64,000 nt of DNA from Actinomadura macrotermitis (GTDB lineage Bacteria > Actinomycetota > Actinomycetes > Streptosporangiales > Streptosporangiaceae): NCBI RefSeq assembly GCF_009604375.1, contig NZ_WEGH01000002.1, forward strand, positions 1 to 64,000, read 5' to 3'. The position numbers and the translations under genes were made by a program. The notes beneath the pieces are model-generated. The model searched no databases. It worked only from the letters and a program-made list of their open reading frames with translations, and had not been told where the DNA came from. Each line of letters begins with the position of its first letter. Within the stretch, counting starts at the first letter, position 1. This document shows positions 34,822 to 43,166 of this stretch, piece after piece.

Positions 34822-37067
34822 CTTCCGCAACCGCGCCTGCCATCCGCACTCACAAGCTGGCTGGTCTGCGTGCCGACACCCTGGCCGGCTACCTGGGCGC
34901 GCTGGGGTTGCTGCGCACCATCACCGCGCAGAAGGATCCGGCGGCGCGGCTGGCCTGGTCGGGGGATGTGGCGGTGCTGTCGACGTCGCTATCGGCCGAC
35001 GAGCTGACCGGCTGGCTGGTCGACGAGTACGCGCCGAGCCCGATCGTGTCGCCGTGGAACGCCGGGTCCGGGTTCGCCGGCAACGGCAAGAGCGTCACCG
35101 CCGAGAAGGCCCTGGACGCTTTCCGCCGCAGCGAGCAGCCGCGTTTCGCCGGGCTGCGGGCGGTGATCGAGCAGGCCGACCAGGTGGTGGCGATCGCGCG
35201 CGAGCGCGGCTGGGAAGGCGGGCCGTTGTGGGCGGCCGACCGCAAGGCCGACGTGGTGCGGTTGTGCCGCGCCCGGCTGTCTGATGAGGCGCTGCCCTGG
35301 CTGGACGTCGCGGTGACGCTGACCACCGACGATGTGCGGTTCAGCCCGCTGACCGGCACCGGCGGGAACTTCGGTCGCCAGGAACTGTCGGCGACGTTCT
35401 TGCAGCGACTGCTGCTGGTCGCCGGTCCCGATGCCCGGCGCGCCAAGGCATGGGCGTGGGCGCAGGCGGCGTTGTTCGGCCGCGAGGACGTCCCCTACCT
35501 GCGCGACACCGTCGGCCAGTACGACCCGGGCCGGGCAGGCGGCATTTTGTCCAGCCCCCACGAGAAGGCCGATGACGCAGGCTTCGCCAACCCCTGGAGT
35601 CTCATCCTGAGCCTGGAAGGGACGCTGCTGTTCGCCTCGGCGGTGACCCGCCGCAACCACACCGCGCTCGGCGAGAGCGCGCTGCCGTTCCTGACTCGCG
35701 CCTCAGCGGTCGGCTACGACACCGCCGCCACCGGCGAGGAGGTCAAGGGCGAGCAGTGGATCCCGCTGTGGCCGCAACCCGCCGGGCTGGCCGAGGTCGA
35801 GCACCTGCTGGGCGAGGGACGGGCGCAGTGGAACGGCCGCCAAGCCCGTACCGGGCTTGAGTTCACGCTCGCGGTGGCGTCGCTGGGAGTCGATCGCGGG
35901 CTGTCGGCGTTCCGGCGATTCGTCATCGCCTCCCGACTCGGACAGAACCCGCTGGCCGTTCCGGTCGGACGGCTCCCCGTGCAGGCGCATAGCGAAGTCG
36001 AAGTGCTGCGCGCTCCGTATGAATGGCTTCAGCGGCTCAAGCGCATCGCGCTCCCGGCCGGGGTGGCGACCGCACTACGGCGAACCGAGCAGTCGGTCTA
36101 CGATGCCGCCGCCGGCGGTGGCGGTGCCGCGCTCGCCCGGTTCGTGATCGAGTTCGGGCGGCTTCACCAGACCGTGGGCAAGTCCGGAGCCGTGCGTGGC
36201 CAACTGGGCCCGTTCTACACCACTAAGCCGGGCGACTGGCTGGCGCTCCTACCGGACAGCGACGAGCTGTGGATCGCGGCCGGTTTCGCGTCCCTGCAGG
36301 ACCCTCAACCTGATCGGTCGCTGTGCGGGCTGGTGTCCCGCGTCCAGGCGCAGCCGGGCAAGTACGGGCGGCGCGAGCTGACCTGGTCGGACCGCACTGC
36401 GACGCGCCTTGACCTCAACGGCGCCACCCTGGCCACCGTGCTGGCGCAGGCGCATCGTCTGTGCACCTTTCCCGCCGGGTCGCCGTCTCCCAATGCCGTG
36501 GGCGAGGACGACGGCGGACGGGTGGTGTCGAGCAGCTTCCAACAGGGGCAGGTGCTGCCGGTTGGGCTCGTCCAGGATTACGCGCTGGGCAAGCTGGACG
36601 ATCAGCTGACCGCCGACTACCTCAACGGGCTGCTGGCGCTGGGATGCCGGTACACCACGGCTGCGGCGTGGCCGCGGACGCCCAAGCCGCTGCTGCATCC
36701 GATGCTGGCCGCGCTGCTGCCCTTCTACGGCACCACTCCTCTGCCTCTGCGTCCGGTCGGCTTGCCGAAGGACGACCACAGCGCGGACTTCTCCACCCGT
36801 CCCGTTGCGCGGCCGGAGTGGATCACACGCCTGCTGGCGGCCGGGCCGTCCTCCATCTCCGCCGACGTGCTCAGGTGGCTGTCCATCAATGGCTGTCCTC
36901 CTGTGCTGGAGGCCGCCGACCTGACGCGAATGCCGATCGACGGGGCACGCCTGGCCGGCGCGCTGCTGCTGCGCGTGCCTTCGTCTCATCGAACTCGAGC
37001 AGTGATCCATGTGGCCGCCGTGGCGGCTCAACCCACCTCTCAGCCCAGCGAAGGAGCCCGTTCATGA
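34818..37067 (+). CDS. csx17: Csx17, large (Cas8-like) subunit of type I-G Cascade
   Basis: 749 residues from ATG in the ATGA overlap with cas3. Family landmarks are HKLAGLRADTLAGYLGALGLLRT at the N-terminus, the FAGNGK and GTGGNFGRQELSATFLQRLLL segments, then GLEFTLAVASLGVDRGLSAFRRF and GRREL. In type I-G systems this is the signature protein filling the Cas8 position, likely in PAM recognition and Cas3 recruitment. The length is normal and no break is seen. It is second in the four-gene operon. Confidence 0.93.
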   Translation: MTSATAPAIRTHKLAGLRADTLAGYLGALGLLRTITAQKDPAARLAWSGDVAVLSTSLSADELTGWLVDEYAPSPIVSPWNAGSGFAGNGKSVTAEKALDAFRRSEQPRFAGLRAVIEQADQVVAIARERGWEGGPLWAADRKADVVRLCRARLSDEALPWLDVAVTLTTDDVRFSPLTGTGGNFGRQELSATFLQRLLLVAGPDARRAKAWAWAQAALFGREDVPYLRDTVGQYDPGRAGGILSSPHEKADDAGFANPWSLILSLEGTLLFASAVTRRNHTALGESALPFLTRASAVGYDTAATGEEVKGEQWIPLWPQPAGLAEVEHLLGEGRAQWNGRQARTGLEFTLAVASLGVDRGLSAFRRFVIASRLGQNPLAVPVGRLPVQAHSEVEVLRAPYEWLQRLKRIALPAGVATALRRTEQSVYDAAAGGGGAALARFVIEFGRLHQTVGKSGAVRGQLGPFYTTKPGDWLALLPDSDELWIAAGFASLQDPQPDRSLCGLVSRVQAQPGKYGRRELTWSDRTATRLDLNGATLATVLAQAHRLCTFPAGSPSPNAVGEDDGGRVVSSSFQQGQVLPVGLVQDYALGKLDDQLTADYLNGLLALGCRYTTAAAWPRTPKPLLHPMLAALLPFYGTTPLPLRPVGLPKDDHSADFSTRPVARPEWITRLLAAGPSSISADVLRWLSINGCPPVLEAADLTRMPIDGARLAGALLLRVPSSHRTRAVIHVAAVAAQPTSQPSEGARS

Positions 37068-38035
37068 ACGTTCTGGAGAAGCCTCGTCTGCGGTTCCAGG
37101 TCCAGCTACGTCCCGCTTTGGGCTCGACGTTCCAGCCGACCGGTTTCCCCGACATCGGCGCCGCCAAGTTTGACCGCTTCACCGATGACGGGCAGATCCA
37201 GGAAGCGCTGCTGGTGGAATCGGTGCAGTCGATGGCCAACCGGCTGGAGGCCACCGCCTGGGATGCTGCCGCCGACCAGCCGGCCGAGCTATTCGCAGCG
37301 CTGCCGTATGTGCGGGTGCAGCGCAAACAGCAGCCGGAGGAGTTCCTGACCTCCAGCCGGCTGGAGGCCCACCGGCTCGCGTCTCCGTTCATCCGGGAAG
37401 CCACCCTGGACGGGACCAAGATGCTGAAGGTCATCACCGAGCGTCTCGGCCTGGCCAAGGACACCCCGCTCAATCGCACCGCGATGGCGCGCGCCCTGAT
37501 GCGCCTGGACCCGTTCTGCCTGATCCACGGGATCTTCTTCAACCAGAAAGAGTGGTTCGGCCAGCCCCGTTTCCCGCGCGCGGTGTCGGGTGTGATCGAG
37601 GCTTACGACGTCCGCCAGGCCGTCAGCGGCGGCCGTAAGTCCGACCGCGTCCGCCATCAGCTCGACAAGGAGGGCACCGGCGGCGGGACCAGCGAGGGGT
37701 ACGGATCGATCCCCTTCCACCGCGTCGAGTGGACCGCCCGCGAGATCCAGGCGATGTTCTCCGTCGACGTGGAGCTGCTGCGCTCCTACAACCTCGGCGC
37801 CGACGCCACCGAACTGCTCACCCTGATCGCCCTGTGGGAGATCCGCTCCCTGCTGTCGCGCGGGCTGCGGCTGCGCACCGCCTGCGACCTGGACATCGCC
37901 GACGACCAGGCCCTCGCCGACCTGCCCAGCCTGCAAGAGCTGACCGAGCGCATCACCAAGCTGACCTCCTCCTGCGCCGAGCTGCTGGGGGACGCGGGAC
38001 CGATCACGGTCCTGTGGGAGGAAAAGTCCAAATGA
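37064..38035 (+). CDS. csb1: Csb1, Cas7-type backbone subunit of type I-G
   Basis: 323 residues from ATG (ATGA overlap with csx17). Landmarks are RFQVQLRPALGSTFQPTGFPDIGAAKF, LLVESVQSMANRLE, TSSRLEAHRLASPFI, RLDPFCLIHGIFFNQKEWFGQPRFPRAVSGVIEAYDV and SIPFHRVEWTAREI, the Csb1 (GSU0053-like) family. As the Cas7 equivalent it should polymerise along the crRNA spacer. It is complete and ATGA-coupled to csb2. Confidence 0.94.
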   Translation: MNVLEKPRLRFQVQLRPALGSTFQPTGFPDIGAAKFDRFTDDGQIQEALLVESVQSMANRLEATAWDAAADQPAELFAALPYVRVQRKQQPEEFLTSSRLEAHRLASPFIREATLDGTKMLKVITERLGLAKDTPLNRTAMARALMRLDPFCLIHGIFFNQKEWFGQPRFPRAVSGVIEAYDVRQAVSGGRKSDRVRHQLDKEGTGGGTSEGYGSIPFHRVEWTAREIQAMFSVDVELLRSYNLGADATELLTLIALWEIRSLLSRGLRLRTACDLDIADDQALADLPSLQELTERITKLTSSCAELLGDAGPITVLWEEKSK

Positions 38036-39480
38036 GCGTCGACCTGGGCCTGCACTTCCCCTGGAAGCGCTACCACGCGACCCCTTGGGGACGTTACGTC
38101 AACGAGGGCGCCGTGGAGATCCCGCCGTCCCCCTGGCGGATCCTGCGCGCCCTGTACTCGGTGTGGCAGCTACGCGCCCCTGACCTGGACGCTGACACCG
38201 TCCATGGGCTCTTGCAGGCGCTGGCCGTCCCGCCCGACTACACCTTGCCGCCCTACCGGCTCTCCCACACCCGCCACTACCTGCCCGACTCCAAACACCG
38301 CACCGGCTCCCCCAGCACCGACCTGGCCCTGGACGCCTTCGCGGTCCTAGGCGGCAACGCCACCATCGGCGTCCACTGGCCCATCACCCTGCCCGCCGAG
38401 CAGGAACAGGCCCTGGCCCGGCTCGCGACGTCCCTGCCCTACCTGGGCCGCGCCGACAGCCAGTGCCAGGCCAGCACCGGCTACGCCCCGCCCGCCACGG
38501 GAGTCACGCGGGCGGTGCCGCTGCTGGACGGCGAAGCCCCGCACGGCATGGACCAGATCGGTGTCCTGGCGCCCGCCTTCCCCTTCGACCTGGACGCCCT
38601 CACCGCCGAGGTGACCGACACCCGCGGCGCCAAACTCGTCTACCCGGCCGGCAGCCGCCTCGTCCCCTACGCCGTCCCCGCGCCGCAGCGTCCCCAGGCC
38701 CCCGCCCGTCGGCGTCCGGCCAAGCCAGCGCAACCGGTCACCACGGTCCGCTTCTCTCTGCTGGGCAAACCCCGTCCCCAGGCTTTTGACGCCGTCGCCG
38801 TCACCGACGCCCTGCGTTCGGCCAGCATCAAGGCCCTCGCCCAGATCCATGGCCAGCAGCCCGTCGGCGCCAGCAACCTGCTCGGCAAGGACGCCGCCAG
38901 CCAGCCCCTCAAAGGGCACCAGCACGCCCACTACCTCGCGCTCACCGATACCACCCACATCACCGGCCTGGCGATCTGGACCCCCGGTCACCTCGCCGAA
39001 GACGAACTCGCAGCCCTCAACGATCTGGCCCGCCATACCATCGGCGTCCCAGAGGGAGTCCAGGGGCCACGCGGCCTGCACGTCCGCATCAACGCCTACG
39101 GCGACGCCAAGGACGTACTCCCTGACAACATCACCGGGGCCTCCACTACCTGGGTCTCGGCCACCCCGTTCCTGCCCAGCCGCTGGCGCCCCCGCAACAC
39201 CACCTCACACGACCACCTCGTCAACGAGATCAACCGCGAACTCACCTGGCGGAATCTCCCCACCCCCGTCAAAATCACCGAACTACCCGGCAGCCACTGG
39301 GCGCGCTACCGCCGCCACCGCTGGTCCCCCCAGCACCGCAACGGCCAGACCACAGTCGGCACCCGCACCAACAACCGCCCCGCCTTCGGCCTGCGACTGG
39401 ACTTCCCCACCCCTGTCCCTGGGCCACTCGTCCTCGGCGATCTATCGCACTTCGGACTCAGCCTCTTCCGCACCCCGTGA
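38032..39480 (+). CDS. csb2: Csb2, Cas5-Cas6-type subunit of type I-G
   Basis: 482 residues from ATG (ATGA overlap with csb1). The N-terminal half (LGLHFPWKRYHATPWGRYVNEGAVEIPPSPWRILRALYSVW, HYLPDSKHRTG) is the Cas5-like RAMP domain. The C-terminal half is Cas6-like, with HQHAHYLALTDT and a basic YRRHRW stretch, and ends ...LVLGDLSHFGLSLF. The GSU0054-type fusion is thought to cut pre-crRNA and hold the 5' handle. It ends 18 bp before the leader of array 2. The Pro/Arg-rich linker (about 225-245) is typical of high-GC hosts. Confidence 0.93.
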   Translation: MSVDLGLHFPWKRYHATPWGRYVNEGAVEIPPSPWRILRALYSVWQLRAPDLDADTVHGLLQALAVPPDYTLPPYRLSHTRHYLPDSKHRTGSPSTDLALDAFAVLGGNATIGVHWPITLPAEQEQALARLATSLPYLGRADSQCQASTGYAPPATGVTRAVPLLDGEAPHGMDQIGVLAPAFPFDLDALTAEVTDTRGAKLVYPAGSRLVPYAVPAPQRPQAPARRRPAKPAQPVTTVRFSLLGKPRPQAFDAVAVTDALRSASIKALAQIHGQQPVGASNLLGKDAASQPLKGHQHAHYLALTDTTHITGLAIWTPGHLAEDELAALNDLARHTIGVPEGVQGPRGLHVRINAYGDAKDVLPDNITGASTTWVSATPFLPSRWRPRNTTSHDHLVNEINRELTWRNLPTPVKITELPGSHWARYRRHRWSPQHRNGQTTVGTRTNNRPAFGLRLDFPTPVPGPLVLGDLSHFGLSLFRTP

Positions 39481-39497
39481 ACACCTGCCAGCCACCC

Positions 39498-39627
39498 GCT
39501 TCGGAACCCCAAGCACCCATGGAAACCCTGAGAGGTTCCGAACCAGAAAACGGACAACAGAACCGATAACACAGCACATAGCCGCCAGCGCATCGTCACT
39601 GTCCGGAGAAACGCCTGTTCATATGCC
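39498..39627 (+). promoter_or_regulatory. Leader of CRISPR array 2
   Basis: The 59-bp block 39,498-39,556 matches the array 1 leader (49/59) including the inverted repeat TTCGGAACC...GGTTCCGAA, and the 71-bp distance to the first repeat is the same. It starts within 18 bp of the csb2 stop codon. Confidence 0.88.
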
Positions 39628-41130
39628 GTCGCAACGGCCGCGATGCGGTCGTCACCGTTGGAGGGACGCGCTGTGCGAGGCGTGGGAATCGCTCGCCGCG
39701 CGTCGCAACGGCCGCGATGCGGTCGTCACCGTTGGAGGTCTCTGTCCCAGGTAGCCGGCGGCACGGCCATTCGCGCGTCGCAACGGCCGCGATGCGGTCG
39801 TCACCGTTGGAGGACCCATCACCGCCTGACGACCGCGTTCCCGGCCTGGGTCGCAACGGCCGCGATGCGGTCGTCACCGTTGAAGGTGAAGGATCATCCA
39901 GATAGGGATGGAGGCATTTTGGGTCGCAACGGCCGCAAGGCGGTCGTCACCGTTGGAGGGACCACTGCCTGATCGACTGCCCTCCTTCGCTCGGCGTCGC
40001 AACGGCCGCGATGCGGTCGTCACCGTTGGAGGCCGTTGGTCGCGGTGGTCAGGGCGATGCCGATGATCGTCGCAACGACCGCGAGGTGGTCGTCACCGTT
40101 GGAGAGCCGGCGCGAACGATAACGAGCGCTTCACCGCGGCGTCGCAACGACTGCGAGTCGGTCGTCACCGTTGGAGGGAGCACGTAACCGAAACGGAGCT
40201 GCTTGAGCTTGCGTCGCAACGACTGCGAGGCGGTCGTCACCGTTGGAGGAGCATGCCGAAATTGATTCGGCCATGGCCATCCAGGACGTCGCAACGACCA
40301 CGGAGCGGTCGCCACCGTTGGAGGTTCGAGGAGCCGCTGGCCAAGGCCGGCGCCTCGGACGTCGCAACGACCGCGGGGTGGTCGCCTCTGTTGGGGGGCG
40401 ATCTGTGAGTACGCGATCCCGCCGATGTGCTTATGCGTCGCAACGACCGCAGAGCGGTCGTCACCGTTGGAGGAACAGTTTGACCGTGAACTTCTGCGCC
40501 GAGTTCTTGTCACAACGACCGCGAGGCGGTCGTCACTATTGGAGCTACTTGCGGCCAGCGCGCAGCCCCTCGCCCTCCAGGTCACAACGACCGCAAGCGG
40601 TCGTCACCATTGGAGGGGCAAGGTCCAGCTGATCCAGCGGTACAAGAAGATCGTCGCAACGACCGCGAGACGGTCGTCACCGTTGGAGGTTGTTGATCGT
40701 CCTGCGGACCACGGCGCCGCATCCCCGTCGCAACGACTGCGAGGCGGTCGTCACCATTCGAGACGCGTCATCAAGGAGGAGTGCTGACCGAGGAGCGCGA
40801 GACGCAACGACCACGAGACGGTCGTCACCTTTGGAGGGATGGGCCGAGCTGCGAGGAGCTCGGCGCGCTAAAGATGCCGCAACGACCGCGAGGCAGTCGT
40901 CTCCGTTGGAGGTTCACCGCCTCCCCGGACCGCAAGGCGGGCAATCACTATCACAACGACCGTAAGGCGGTCATCTCCGTTGAAGGCTGCTTTGTACTCC
41001 TGAGGTTGAAGCGATCCTGCTGTCACAACGACCGCGAAGCGGTCGTCTCCGTTGGAGGGCGGTGGCCTTGCCCTCGACCTCGAACAAGCCCTCGGTCGCA
41101 ACTACCGCAGAGCGGTCGTCACCGTTGGAG
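39628..41130 (+). CRISPR. CRISPR array 2 (right), type I-G, 21 repeats
   Basis: 36-bp repeats start at 39,628, 39,702, 39,777, 39,850, 39,923, 39,996, 40,069, 40,141, 40,213, 40,288, 40,361, 40,437, 40,509, 40,581, 40,653, 40,727, 40,801, 40,876, 40,950, 41,022 and 41,095, with 20 spacers of 36-40 bp. The leader-proximal six have GTCGCAACGGCCGCGATGC or nearly so; most of the rest have CGACCGCGAGGC. Both end CACCGTTGGAG. The last ten copies carry scattered changes, and repeat 14 lacks one base. Transcription is rightwards, away from csb2. Confidence 0.97.
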
Positions 41131-41166
41131 TCTCTGTCGAACGACCGCGTATACACAAACAAGTGA

Positions 41167-41195
41167 CCGCTCAGGGCCATGAATTCCCTGAGCGG
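41167..41195. other. Hairpin after CRISPR array 2
   Basis: CCGCTCAGGG-N9-CCCTGAGCGG, a perfect 10-bp stem 37 bp past the last repeat. There is no T-run, so it may be a factor-dependent terminator or a recombination relic. A similar, imperfect sequence (CCGCTCAGCCCATGAACTCC) lies outside array 1 at about 31,510. The remaining DNA between 41,131 and 41,392 shows no gene. Confidence 0.55.
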
Positions 41196-41392
41196 AAGGG
41201 AGTTTCCTAGATCAACGACCTTGGTTGCTTCTGGGCCAGGGTCGCGTTGCCTGTGAGATAGGAGTGGCTGGGCGGGTATGAACCTGGGAGCGGAGGCGAG
41301 GTAGCTTCGGAGCGTAGGCAATCCGCTTATCGGCTTCTCGCTCGTGAGCGGCCTGGGAACTTGCAGGTCAGCACACCGCTCAGGCGGTGAGA

Positions 41393-41439
41393 CCTTGTAA
41401 GCGGCAGGTCGCCGGTTCGAACCCGGCCGGGGGCTCCTA
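41393..41439 (+). repeat. attR: duplicated tRNA-Thr 3' half
   Basis: An exact 47-bp copy of 28,977-29,023. Bases before it do not continue the tRNA anticodon stem or D-arm, so no second tRNA gene exists here. It marks the right edge of the island. Between this point and 41,686 no gene is seen. Confidence 0.93.
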
Positions 41440-41686
41440 GCATCTCTGGCCGTTGAGGGTCAGCGGAAGATCCCCATCGTGGTCCGGAACATGTTCTTCG
41501 TTCTCTTGTCTCCTGTGGGCTGAAGCCCTGGTCAAGCCCCAGGTTCGCCCCGCCGGTCCCGGGGGGACATCACCTGCTGCGGGCGATCCGCCTGTCCACC
41601 GTGCTCCGTGCCGTCATCGGCAGTGCCCAGGCCGGGCGCGCCCCATCGACTTCGGACGCCGTGGTGCCCGATGCCGGAGGGGAACC

Positions 41687-42313
41687 GTGAACCTGCAGAT
41701 ACTGCCGCTCGCCATCACCATGATGGTGGGCCCTCAGATCATGTCGGCCGTCATCCTGGTGACGACCGAACGGGCCATATCGGTGTCCCTGGCCTTCGTC
41801 GCCGGCGTGGCGGCGGCCACGGCGACGGGCGTCGCCGTCGCCTGGGGAGCCTTCGCGCTGCTCGACCGCAACGTCTCGCTGGGCGCCCCTTCCGACCGCG
41901 GCGCGCTGGGCACCCTCATCCAGTACGGGCTGGTGGCCCTGCTGATCATGACGGCGGTGAAGACGTACCTGCGGCGGGAGACGGCCGAGCCGCCGAAGTG
42001 GCTCGGCTCGCTGATGGAGGCGGAGCCGCGCAAGGCCCTCATGACCGGCTTCCTGGTGATCCTGCTGATGCCCTCGGACATCCTGGTCATGCTGACGGTG
42101 GGCGCGAACCTGGAACAGCACCACGCGCACTGGACGGCCGCGCTGCCGTTCGTCGCGGCCACCGCCCTGATCGCCTCCCTGCCGCTGCTCGCCTTCCTGC
42201 TCTTGCGCAGGCGCATGGAGCGCGCCATGCCCGCCCTGCGCACGTGGGTGAACGGCAACAGCTGGGTGATCAGCATCGCCGCCTGCGTGATCTTCATCCT
42301 GCTCATCCTGTGA
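41687..42313 (+). CDS. GAP family membrane protein (Sap/LysE-like)
   Basis: 208 residues from GTG after a GGAGGGGAACC ribosome site. Six hydrophobic helices; the N-terminus NLQILPLAITMMVGPQIMSAVILVTTERAISVSLAF and the loop AEPPKWLGSLMEAEPRKALMTGFLVILLMPSDILVMLTVG are typical of the GAP family, relatives of LysE exporters. The mycobacterial member Sap exports sulfolipid precursors, so export of a lipid or small molecule is likely; the cargo is unknown. The first intact gene right of the island, convergent with a second GAP gene 30 bp away. Confidence 0.85.
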   Translation: MNLQILPLAITMMVGPQIMSAVILVTTERAISVSLAFVAGVAAATATGVAVAWGAFALLDRNVSLGAPSDRGALGTLIQYGLVALLIMTAVKTYLRRETAEPPKWLGSLMEAEPRKALMTGFLVILLMPSDILVMLTVGANLEQHHAHWTAALPFVAATALIASLPLLAFLLLRRRMERAMPALRTWVNGNSWVISIAACVIFILLIL

Positions 42314-42343
42314 GCCGCGGCAGATCGGCGCCCTGCCCCCGGT

Positions 42344-43003
42344 TCAGCGGAACAGCAGCCCCGCCGCACCCTTGATCATCAGCAGCACCGCGAACAGGCC
42401 GGTCGTCGCGAACGCCACCAGCCGGCGGTTCGCCAGCAGCCGGTCCCGCCACCGCCGGTGGACGGCGGGTGCCAGATCAGGCCGGAACACCGCGAGCGCC
42501 AGCGGCACCGATACGCCGAGGGACGCCACGGCGATGAAGAGCGCGATGGCGCCGGCCAGGCCCGCGCCCGTCCAGCCGGCCTCGAGCAGCTGGTTGACCG
42601 CGGCGGCGACCAGTGTGTAGCTGGGCAGGAAGGCCCCCAGGAACACGGCGAGGACCGGCGACATGGTGTCGACGCGCCCGACCCACCGGGGGACCTCGTC
42701 CGTCGTCGCCGGGGCGCGGCGCCAGCGCCAGACCAGGGTCGCAGCGAGCACGGCGCCCAGCACGATGTCGGCGGCGAAGTGCGGGCTGGACGCCGATTTC
42801 GACGCCTCCCGCGCGGGCAACAGGACCACGCCCGCGATCGAGACCGTGGTCAACGCCGCGATCCAGCCGCCGAGGAAGGCGGTCGCCTTGGCGGCGCCGC
42901 CCTTCGCGGAGTTGAGAAGGACGGCCGCCAGAATCGCCCACGGCTGCAACGCGAGTCCCATCGCCAGCAGCACAAGCAACAGCAGCGAACCGCTTTCCAG
43001 CAT
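42344..43003 (-). CDS. GAP family membrane protein, second copy
   Basis: 219 residues from ATG MLESGSLLLLVLLAMGLALQPWAILAAVLLNSAKGG; a GTG seven codons upstream is possible and would overlap the transposase remnant. Six hydrophobic helices, with the family loop RWVGRVDTMSPVLAVFLGAFLPSYTLVAAAVNQLL. It is only distantly similar to the convergent copy, so it is not a recent duplicate. Probably an exporter of unknown cargo. No shared promoter; both genes end into each other. Confidence 0.8.
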   Translation of the reverse strand: MLESGSLLLLVLLAMGLALQPWAILAAVLLNSAKGGAAKATAFLGGWIAALTTVSIAGVVLLPAREASKSASSPHFAADIVLGAVLAATLVWRWRRAPATTDEVPRWVGRVDTMSPVLAVFLGAFLPSYTLVAAAVNQLLEAGWTGAGLAGAIALFIAVASLGVSVPLALAVFRPDLAPAVHRRWRDRLLANRRLVAFATTGLFAVLLMIKGAAGLLFR

Positions 43004-43020
43004 CTCGGCACCATAACCCC

Positions 43021-43143
43021 TCACGCGCCCGGCCTGTCGGCGGTGCTTGCGCAGTGGGTGAGGTGGATGCCCAGGTCCTGCGCGACCGGCTGCACCGCGC
43101 CCTCACGGAAGTCCTGATCGAACCTCCGATGATTCCGAGCCAT
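43021..43143 (-). pseudogene. IS3-type transposase OrfA remnant
   Basis: A 40-codon open frame with a good ribosome site (AGGAGG, 6 nt before ATG) encodes MARNHRRFDQDFREGAVQ and then AQDLGI, the start of an IS3-family OrfA helix-turn-helix protein in which the segment between EGAV and AQ is deleted; the rest is unrelated. No terminal inverted repeats or orfB are visible. It marks past IS activity at the edge of the RiPP-like cluster. Confidence 0.7.
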
Positions 43144-43166
43144 CGCCTACCTCCTATGTCTGCACG

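Larger units (their letters stand above)
28977..41439. mobile_element. 12.4-kb tRNA-Thr genomic island carrying type I-G CRISPR-Cas
   Basis: A region bracketed by 47-bp att repeats, with a degraded tyrosine integrase next to attL, a cation-efflux pseudogene, two DUF6461-like genes, the cas3-csx17-csb1-csb2 operon and two CRISPR arrays. The integrase has lost its catalytic domain and no excisionase, replication or conjugation gene is present, so the island is fixed unless mobilised in trans. Some contents may have arrived separately. Confidence 0.88.

Noticed and set aside
28977..41439. Cas1, Cas2 or Cas4 genes in the island
   Set aside because: No frame in the island shows Cas1/Cas2/Cas4 motifs; space outside cas genes is taken up by arrays, leaders and pseudogenes.
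41385..41440. A second tRNA-Thr gene
   Set aside because: Only the 3' half (anticodon loop onward) is present; the bases before it do not form the acceptor, D-arm or anticodon 5' stem.
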